Notes under the pieces: generated by a model
What the model was told of the DNA's origin: nothing
Seen by the model: only the letters and a program-made list of their open reading frames with translations
The model's database searches: none
Assembly (NCBI GenBank): GCA_002410065.1
Contig: DHQB01000023.1
Location: 6,176-70,175, forward strand
Direction of reading: 5' to 3'
DNA length: 64,000 nucleotides
Origin: Bacteroidales bacterium UBA5349
GTDB lineage: Bacteria > Bacteroidota > Bacteroidia > Bacteroidales > Tenuifilaceae
Program-made: the position numbers and the translations under genes
Part shown: piece by piece, positions 58,328 through 64,000 of the stretch
Layout: every line of letters begins with the position of its first letter
Numbering within the stretch: the first letter of the stretch is position 1

Positions 58328-61066
58328 TTAGTAGTCGTATCTACTTTGATTTTTGTTGTACTTAAGATCTCTGAGTGTGCCTGATTTTACGTTAATATGA
58401 AAGCTGTAGCTCTTAAGCATACCAATTGGAATTATTCTGATCCCCATTTCCCAGCAGTGCAAATCGCGATTAATATTAAGCGAGGTAGTTGTTAACTTAC
58501 GGTTTTTAAAGTCGTACCCAGATGAGAAACCAACCTTCCACTTAGGAGAAAGGCTTAGGCTACCTGAAAAACTAATGCTTTGCATAATGTTTTTATCGTA
58601 ACTCCGTTTACTGTAGGAAAAAGTATAGTTTAAACTAACGTCCCAAGGGATATCATAATCTACGTAATCCTGCCCAAATCCATTACCAAGTGATTCGCCA
58701 AATGGAACACTATTTGGATCGCCGTCCAATCCCATATTGTTTCTTCCGGCAATAGGGGGTCTATTGGTTTGGCTCGATTTATTTTCTTTCCCTCCTTTCC
58801 CTCCTTGAAGTGAAAAACTAAGACCAGCATTTGCACTGGTCAATCTAAAAGGTTTCCCATTAACTCGATACTGGAATTCATTGTAACGATTTCCTTTTGG
58901 ATCAATGGCGTAAGGATCAAATGAACTTGAGAAGTTAATACTAAACTTATCGAATAAATTAGTACGTGCACTAAAAGACACAGGGCTCCAGTTCATCGAA
59001 TCGACAAGCATATTGTATGAGCCAGAAAAGTTGAAACTCTCAAGTATTTTAATCTTCTTGGTGTTTGAGACTGTATCGTCAGGTGTGAGAACTTTCATCT
59101 CAAGATTATTTCCAAGCGAAAAGTTGATGGAGCCACTCTTTCCTGAACCAGGACCACCGTATCTAGCTCCTTCAAATATTGAGTACTGTTTAGTTTTCCC
59201 CGTTGTATCTATTTGAACACTTTTGTAGAAGCCATAAGATTCCTCACTAAAATCTGGTCGATATGAGAGTGAAATTGAGGGAGTCATAAGATGCCTGATA
59301 GCTTGCACTTTTGAGGTTGATTTAAAGGAGTACATCCCATAAACTTTACTGGTCATTGATATAGCAGTGCTGTATTCCCATGCCCGTTTAAAGCCAGAAA
59401 CCTCATCTGTTATAACCTTTTTCGACTCTTCATCCCACCTTTTTTCAATGGTTTGAGTATACCATTTTTCAGAATAATTTGCATTTGGACTAACCGTAAT
59501 AAATTTTAATATGCTAAATGATGTAGATATTGGTATGCGGTGCTCAACACCATTTTTCATTTTATCAAGAGTACTTTTACTGAGTATTGAATCGGTTCTG
59601 GTTTTTACAGTATTATCCAGAGATCCACTATACGATAGTCCAATTTTCTCATACCATGCGGGGGAGCCTACGCTATTCTTACGTTTAAAAGGATATATCA
59701 TATTCATATTAAACGAAGCCTTTGGAAAACCCACTGTTATAGTGCTATCAAGATTGTTTTGAGAGTGGTTCATTGAAGTTGTCATGCTGAAAGGCGTGCC
59801 TGCCCATACCTTGGAGTATGTAACACTCGAAGATATAGAGGTCTCATGAAAGTTGCTTATGCTTTGTGCATTATACCGGTTATGGCTAGGAGATCCAAGG
59901 TTTAAATTTGCCGAAAATCTTGAATTCGGATTTGCTTTAGGATCCTGTGAGTGTCTCCAAGTTAACGAGTAGGATTGATCCTTAAAATAGTCATCAAAAC
60001 CTTTCTCCCCAATAACATTTTGAGACAGGGAAAATGAGAGACCCCCAGAATATTTATATCTTTTCCTATAGGTTGTATTTACATTTGTGGCCCATGAACC
60101 TTTGGTAAAGAAATCTCCAGTTAATCTCAGGTCGAAATAATCGTTAAGACCAATATAAAACCCTCCATTTCTCAAGAAAAACCCTCTTCTGTTTTCTTCT
60201 CCATACTCTGGTATAATTAAACCCGATGATCTCCCCTTTTTATTTGGGAAAAATCCAAAGGGAATTGGAAGAGGAAATGGAACATCCCCAATAACAAGGT
60301 AAGCAGGGCCTGTAATTAGTTTACTTCCAGGGATAACCTTTGCTTTGGTAATGGCAATATAGAAATGAGGGTGATCCAAATCGCAGGTTGTGAATTTACC
60401 TCCAGAAACGTTAATGGTCTTGTCGGGCATTAGCTTTGTATCACGACTGTGCAGAAAACCGTCTGCTTCCTCAGTAATTACATTGGTAATTTTAGCCTTT
60501 TTTGTTTCAAAATTATAGTGCATTTTATCCATTCTGAAGGTTTGGTTACCTTCTACAAAAATGGGTTTTCCTACTATTGTACCTGTTGAATCGGGTCGGC
60601 CTTCAGCAAAAACAAGGTTATTCTCCATGTCATACTCAATGTAGGCTGCCTTTAGCTCCATCTTCTGATGTTTTACCACAGCATCGCCATACATATATAC
60701 CTTTTTACCATCAATTGAATATAACAAAGAATCCTTAGCGTCATGAAAGATTGGATCCTTTAAAGGCCCGTCCTCATCACCTCCTTTCAAAATCTCAGTG
60801 GTATCCTTCAGAGATGAATTAGGTAGCAATACAATCGAATCACTATCTATTAAAAGCCTATTGTTATTAGAAATAAGAGTATCAGGAACCTGAGTATAAT
60901 AATGCAAAATGCTAGCTGTTGATGCATTTGCAGATGCTTGGCTAACAGCTATAAATGAAAGAAAAAGGGGGATGACAGCCTTAAAATACAATTTTAGTAC
61001 TATTTTTGTAAAATATAAACGCTTATTAGAGCTCAAAACTACTAAAAAATCAATCTTTGAGCACAT
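58328..61066 (-). CDS. LptD/OstA-like LPS assembly outer-membrane protein
   Basis: A 912-residue (from ATG 61066) outer-membrane protein. After a signal region (KAVIPLFLSFIAVSQASA) comes an OstA/LptA-like beta-jellyroll (about 100-300, with YMYGDAVVKHQKMELKAAYIE and LVFAEGRPDSTGTIVG). The long C-terminal beta-barrel includes GRSSGLIIPEYGEENRRGFFL. It inserts LPS into the outer membrane with LptE. The start is unsure. ATG 61066 overlaps the divergent amidase ATG in a CATG palindrome, and would put the signal peptide 26 residues in. A TTG at 60991 gives a normal signal peptide (YFKAVIPLFLSF). Confidence 0.9.
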   Translation of the reverse strand: MCSKIDFLVVLSSNKRLYFTKIVLKLYFKAVIPLFLSFIAVSQASANASTASILHYYTQVPDTLISNNNRLLIDSDSIVLLPNSSLKDTTEILKGGDEDGPLKDPIFHDAKDSLLYSIDGKKVYMYGDAVVKHQKMELKAAYIEYDMENNLVFAEGRPDSTGTIVGKPIFVEGNQTFRMDKMHYNFETKKAKITNVITEEADGFLHSRDTKLMPDKTINVSGGKFTTCDLDHPHFYIAITKAKVIPGSKLITGPAYLVIGDVPFPLPIPFGFFPNKKGRSSGLIIPEYGEENRRGFFLRNGGFYIGLNDYFDLRLTGDFFTKGSWATNVNTTYRKRYKYSGGLSFSLSQNVIGEKGFDDYFKDQSYSLTWRHSQDPKANPNSRFSANLNLGSPSHNRYNAQSISNFHETSISSSVTYSKVWAGTPFSMTTSMNHSQNNLDSTITVGFPKASFNMNMIYPFKRKNSVGSPAWYEKIGLSYSGSLDNTVKTRTDSILSKSTLDKMKNGVEHRIPISTSFSILKFITVSPNANYSEKWYTQTIEKRWDEESKKVITDEVSGFKRAWEYSTAISMTSKVYGMYSFKSTSKVQAIRHLMTPSISLSYRPDFSEESYGFYKSVQIDTTGKTKQYSIFEGARYGGPGSGKSGSINFSLGNNLEMKVLTPDDTVSNTKKIKILESFNFSGSYNMLVDSMNWSPVSFSARTNLFDKFSINFSSSFDPYAIDPKGNRYNEFQYRVNGKPFRLTSANAGLSFSLQGGKGGKENKSSQTNRPPIAGRNNMGLDGDPNSVPFGESLGNGFGQDYVDYDIPWDVSLNYTFSYSKRSYDKNIMQSISFSGSLSLSPKWKVGFSSGYDFKNRKLTTTSLNINRDLHCWEMGIRIIPIGMLKSYSFHINVKSGTLRDLKYNKNQSRYDY
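61001..61008 (+). promoter_or_regulatory. -7 promoter element of the amidase gene
   Basis: TATTTTTG, 56 nt before ATG 61065, within the apparent coding start region of the divergent LptD-like gene; supports a shorter start for that gene. No standard -33 TTG was found. Confidence 0.45.
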
Positions 61067-62258
61067 GCAATTTGTAAATAAATACATTTCAACGTTAACG
61101 AGTTTTTTGCTGCTATTAGTATTTGGTTTAGCAGGGAACTCATATTCATATGGAAATAGCTATGGACCAGAACCATATAGACTAAAAAAAGTTGTTATTG
61201 ATGCTGGTCATGGAGGACAAGATCCCGGAGCGATTGGTAAAAAGTCGAAAGAAAAGGATATTGTGCTTGCTGTTGCCCTAATGGTTGGCGAGTACATTGA
61301 AAAGAGTTTTCCTGAGGTAAAGGTGATTTACACCCGAAAAGAGGATGTGTTTGTTCCTCTCGATGAGCGTAGTAACATTGCCAATGAAATTGGTGCCGAT
61401 TTGTTTATCTCCATACATTGTAATGCCAATTCTAGCCGTGTTCCCTACGGAGTAGAAACATATGTTATGGGGTTGCACAAATCGGAAGGTAACCTAGATG
61501 TGGCAATGCGTGAGAATGCGGTTATTACTTATGAGGAGGATTACTCTACAAAGTACGAGGGTTATGACCCAAAATCGTCAGAATCGTTCATTATCTTTAG
61601 CTTGATGCAGAACTCTTTCCTCGATCAGAGTTTAAATATGGCTAGCTTTTTACAGGAAGAGTTTAGGGAAAAGGCTCGTCGGCATGATAGAGGAGTGAAG
61701 CAAGCTGGTTTTATTGTGCTCTGGAAAACATCAATGCCCAGTGTTTTGGTTGAGTTAGGATTTCTTAGCAATCCAAAGGAGGAGGATTATCTTATTACAT
61801 CCGAAGGGCAATCCTATTTGGCATCAGCCGTTTTTAGAGCATTTAGAGCATATAAGGAGCAAATTGAACTCAAAAGCAGCTATGCTGCCGAAAACTCATT
61901 CGACTATAGCTTAAGCCAATCAAAAGAGGTAGCATCCCCAAAAATTTCTGCCCAATGGAATGACAACCCTGATTTTAAGTTGGAGAATGTAGGGTCCGAA
62001 CTAACATATAAGGTACAAATAACCTCCTCTGGTAACCGAATTGACACTAACGATCCCTTTTTTAAAAACCTTAAGAACGTTGAAGTATATTTTACAAACA
62101 ACATCTATAAATACCTTGTTGGCAACAAAGAAACATACCAGGGGATTTCCGAGATTTGTGAGCAAGTTCGCGAACTATTTCCCGATGCTTTTATCATTGC
62201 ATTTAAGGATGGTGAGCAAATCTCTCTTGATAAAGCAAAAAAAATATCGCAGAACTAA
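61065..62258 (+). CDS. N-acetylmuramoyl-L-alanine amidase (AmiC type)
   Basis: A 397-residue exported peptidoglycan amidase. The signal peptide is LTSFLLLLVFGLAGNSYS. The Amidase_3 catalytic domain (about 40-270) has zinc ligands in VVIDAGHGGQDPGAIG, ERSNIANEIGADLF and ISIHCNANSS, and the catalytic Glu in VLVELGFLSNPKEE. A C-terminal SPOR-like region (about 305-395, LTYKVQITSSGNRI) may target denuded glycans at division sites. ATG 61065 is chosen because upstream in-frame codons give no signal peptide. It is followed by an MCE-domain gene. Confidence 0.93.
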   Translation: MQFVNKYISTLTSFLLLLVFGLAGNSYSYGNSYGPEPYRLKKVVIDAGHGGQDPGAIGKKSKEKDIVLAVALMVGEYIEKSFPEVKVIYTRKEDVFVPLDERSNIANEIGADLFISIHCNANSSRVPYGVETYVMGLHKSEGNLDVAMRENAVITYEEDYSTKYEGYDPKSSESFIIFSLMQNSFLDQSLNMASFLQEEFREKARRHDRGVKQAGFIVLWKTSMPSVLVELGFLSNPKEEDYLITSEGQSYLASAVFRAFRAYKEQIELKSSYAAENSFDYSLSQSKEVASPKISAQWNDNPDFKLENVGSELTYKVQITSSGNRIDTNDPFFKNLKNVEVYFTNNIYKYLVGNKETYQGISEICEQVRELFPDAFIIAFKDGEQISLDKAKKISQN

Positions 62259-62270
62259 ATTCTTTAAAAC

Positions 62271-63254
62271 ATGAAGATTACTAGAGAAGTCAAAATTGGA
62301 TTGTTTGCCGTAATATGCCTTGCTGTGCTATTCTGGGGTGTAAACTTTTTAAAAGGGAAAAACGTGTTTAGTCGAACGAACCATTACTATGCCGTTTTTA
62401 AAAGAGTTGATGGGCTTAAGCCGACAAATGATGTACTATTGAGCGGATTTAAAGTAGGCTTGGTTAAAGACATTAAGTTTGAAAAAGGGAATACAGGAAG
62501 GTTGATTGTAACAATACTGATTGAAAAGAAATATCCAATTCCCCGAAACTCTATTTTAAAACTCATTAGCGCTGATATTATGGGTGGTAAAGCCCTTCGA
62601 TTAGACGTTACTCCAAATAATGAATTTCACGAAGCGGGAGATACGCTTATTGCTTCCATAGAGACAGGATTGCTCGATCAAATGATATTTGAGATGGTGC
62701 CCATTAAAGAAAAAGCAGAAAGTTTAATGGAGGGGTTGGAAACAACACTTGATATTATAGCCAAGGTTTTTAATGAGCAAAACCGGGATAATCTGAATAA
62801 GAGCTTCGAGTCACTCAAAAACAGTTTAGACAATGTCGATAATCTGTCTGGCCAGTTAAACGGAATGCTATCCGACGAGAATGGAAAACTCCTCCAAATA
62901 GTGAGCAATGTCCATCAGATTTCACAAAACCTGAAAAATAATGGCAAGGATTTCGATATTATTATAAAGAATTTTTCCTCTATTAGCGATACACTTGCTA
63001 AAGCAAATCTGGCCAGAACTTTAGCACAAACCGATTCAGCCATGCTTGCATTTAATGCCATAGTTTCAAAAATTAACAATGGGGAAGGATCAATGGGGAT
63101 GCTTATAAACAACGATACTCTATACACAAACCTCCAAAAGGCATCTCATAACTTGGACCTGTTACTTTATGATATGAAGGTTAACCCAAAGCGTTATATC
63201 AATATTTCACTCTTTGATTTTAGCCGAACAAAGTATCAGAAGGAGAAAAAGTAG
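62271..63254 (+). CDS. MCE/MlaD-domain protein
   Basis: A 327-residue inner-membrane-anchored periplasmic lipid-binding protein. One membrane helix (KIGLFAVICLAVLFWGVNFL) precedes the MCE domain (about 35-120: YYAVFKRVDGLKPTNDVLLSG, then VGLVKDIKFE). A long helical region follows (about 150-300). MCE proteins move phospholipids between membranes; the MlaE/F transport partners are not in the window. It lies 12 nt after the amidase and is likely cotranscribed. Confidence 0.92.
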   Translation: MKITREVKIGLFAVICLAVLFWGVNFLKGKNVFSRTNHYYAVFKRVDGLKPTNDVLLSGFKVGLVKDIKFEKGNTGRLIVTILIEKKYPIPRNSILKLISADIMGGKALRLDVTPNNEFHEAGDTLIASIETGLLDQMIFEMVPIKEKAESLMEGLETTLDIIAKVFNEQNRDNLNKSFESLKNSLDNVDNLSGQLNGMLSDENGKLLQIVSNVHQISQNLKNNGKDFDIIIKNFSSISDTLAKANLARTLAQTDSAMLAFNAIVSKINNGEGSMGMLINNDTLYTNLQKASHNLDLLLYDMKVNPKRYINISLFDFSRTKYQKEKK

Positions 63255-63599
63255 TTCAATTCCGTAACTATCAGTAAATCAGTATTATGATCCTATGGAT
63301 CTAATGCTCAGTTTGTTCACTATTATGGTTGATTGTAAAATGTTAGCTTTTTGTTTAGGTAAACTTTACAATTGATTAACCCACAACTTTTTACAGATAT
63401 CAACAAGTTAAAGCACTGATAATCAGTGAAGGTAATAATTTTCTAAAGAATTTTAAAAAATTGTTTGCTGATAGTTAAAAGGTTAAAGAGGAAGTTCGAA
63501 ATCCAACTGTTTTTCTTTTTTTTTATTGACAATTTTTTTGCAATTTTGTTCACGAACCAGAAAATTAACCAAAAGATTTACTTTCACATCAACTTAAAA
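63255..63599. other. dnaA upstream region, candidate oriC or regulatory region
   Basis: About 345 AT-rich nt. A perfect palindrome CACTGAT-A-ATCAGTG is at 63414-63428. CTATCAG (63268-63274) and its inverse CTGATAG (63468-63474) lie exactly 200 bp apart, with ATCAGTA at 63278-63284. TAACCCACA (63377-63385) matches 7 of 9 bases of the DnaA box TTATCCACA, but no full box was seen. The dnaA promoter is not clear. Confidence 0.4.
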
Positions 63600-64000
63600 A
63601 TGGCTATTGATTTCCAAGATGTTTGGGAGAATTGTTTGAAAATCATCAAGGATAATGTCCCACCTGTTAGTTTTAAGACATGGTTTGAGCCAATTGTACC
63701 AATTAAGCTCAACAATAATGTGTTAACTATTCAAGTACCTAGTCCCTTTTTCTACGAGTATCTAGAGGAGCAGTTTATCGATATTTTAAGAAAAACGCTT
63801 AGAAAAGAGTTAGGAGCAGGCGCTAAACTTGAGTATAATGTTGTAATGGAAAACCATAGTGTGACCAACAGCAAGCCCATAACGGTAGTTTTTCCCACAC
63901 AGAATAAAACGGAACTGCGGAATAAACCCGTTTCAATGCCATCGCAGAGCACTGATTATAAAATTAAAAACCCTTTTGTTATACCGGGTATAAAAAAGTT
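63600..64000 (+). CDS. dnaA: Chromosomal replication initiator DnaA, 5' part only
   Basis: The first 133 codons are in the window and the gene runs off the end. The protein begins MAIDFQDVWENCLKIIKDN, then FKTWFEPIVPI and VPSPFFYEYLEEQF, which is the DnaA domain I that binds DnaB and partners; a linker domain II follows. The AAA+ and DNA-binding domains lie beyond the window. ATG 63600 (after AACTTAAAA) is the first start that gives this N-terminus. Confidence 0.95.
   Translation, partial: MAIDFQDVWENCLKIIKDNVPPVSFKTWFEPIVPIKLNNNVLTIQVPSPFFYEYLEEQFIDILRKTLRKELGAGAKLEYNVVMENHSVTNSKPITVVFPTQNKTELRNKPVSMPSQSTDYKIKNPFVIPGIKK

Noticed and set aside
63377..63385. DnaA box upstream of dnaA
   Set aside because: TAACCCACA differs at two of nine bases from the consensus and stands alone; not enough to call an origin.

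Overview
The window is a 64-kb stretch of chromosome from a low-GC member of the Bacteroidota, most likely a Bacteroidales/Marinilabiliales-type organism. The signs are: promoters of the Bacteroidota type (TTG, about 19-20 nt, then TAnnTTTG) that can be read by eye in front of many genes; few Shine-Dalgarno sequences; a TonB-dependent receptor; an OstA/LptD-type LPS assembly protein; a START-like AHSA1-type protein; a fused RibBA; a DUF2520-KdsC-UbiA cluster; and a PIN-PhoH ATPase. Almost everything is core housekeeping. No prophage, insertion sequence, CRISPR array or rRNA operon was found. Codon and base use look even throughout. The exceptions are a small VapBC-like toxin-antitoxin locus (47.6-48.3 kb) and two spots with decayed REP-like palindromes.

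Layout. 0-2 kb: electron transfer flavoprotein etfBA (minus strand). 2.3-3.4 kb: an orphan methyl-accepting chemotaxis protein. 3.7-6.0 kb: DUF2520/KdsC-like phosphatase/UbiA prenyltransferase. 6.4-7.8 kb: two overlapping secreted TPR genes. 8-10 kb: DEAD-box helicase, a secreted helical protein, tRNA with CAU anticodon. 10.2-17 kb: START-like protein, LptF/G permease, two glycosyltransferases, ribBA, fmt. 17-22 kb: glucosaminidase with LysM, cytidine deaminase, adenylate cyclase with a degenerate receiver, RluA-type pseudouridine synthase, panB. 22.4-26.3 kb: dnaK, a MORN-like protein, gap. 26.5-28 kb: tRNA-Val and folC. 28.3-33.4 kb: PIN-PhoH, SixA, ppk1, dinB. 33.6-39.7 kb: phospholipase C/P1 nuclease-fold protein, LtaS-like phosphotransferase, M28/PDZ lipoprotein peptidase and a membrane protein. 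39.8-42.2 kb: a Cys/His-rich lipoprotein downstream of a TonB-dependent receptor. 42.4-47.3 kb: ECF sigma factor, one-TM partner, repetitive envelope protein, DPP4-type peptidase. 47.6-48.3 kb: VapBC. 48.4-54.4 kb: metX, small membrane proteins, DMT transporter, YigZ, pyrBI, DUF4293 protein, prohibitin-like protein. 54.6-58.3 kb: nucleoside phosphorylase, SirB1-like protein, BFD-like ferredoxin, rpsF-rpsR-rplI, ridA. 58.3-64 kb: LptD-like protein, divergent amidase, MCE/MlaD protein and the 5' part of dnaA.

Several groups act together. LptF/G, the LptD-like protein and MlaD serve outer-membrane lipid traffic. EtfAB couples acyl-CoA-type dehydrogenases to the redox pool. PyrBI, cytidine deaminase and a nucleoside phosphorylase serve pyrimidine metabolism. 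PPK1 beside a SixA-type phosphatase suggests phosphate or phosphohistidine control. The sigma factor cluster looks like an envelope-linked regulatory unit.

I found no clear example of a wholly new system. The candidates that most deserve follow-up are the TonB receptor plus Cys/His-rich lipoprotein pair, the ECF sigma/one-TM/repetitive-protein unit, the adenylate cyclase with a degenerate receiver, the palindromic operator over the vapBC promoter, and the repeat-bearing dnaA upstream region.
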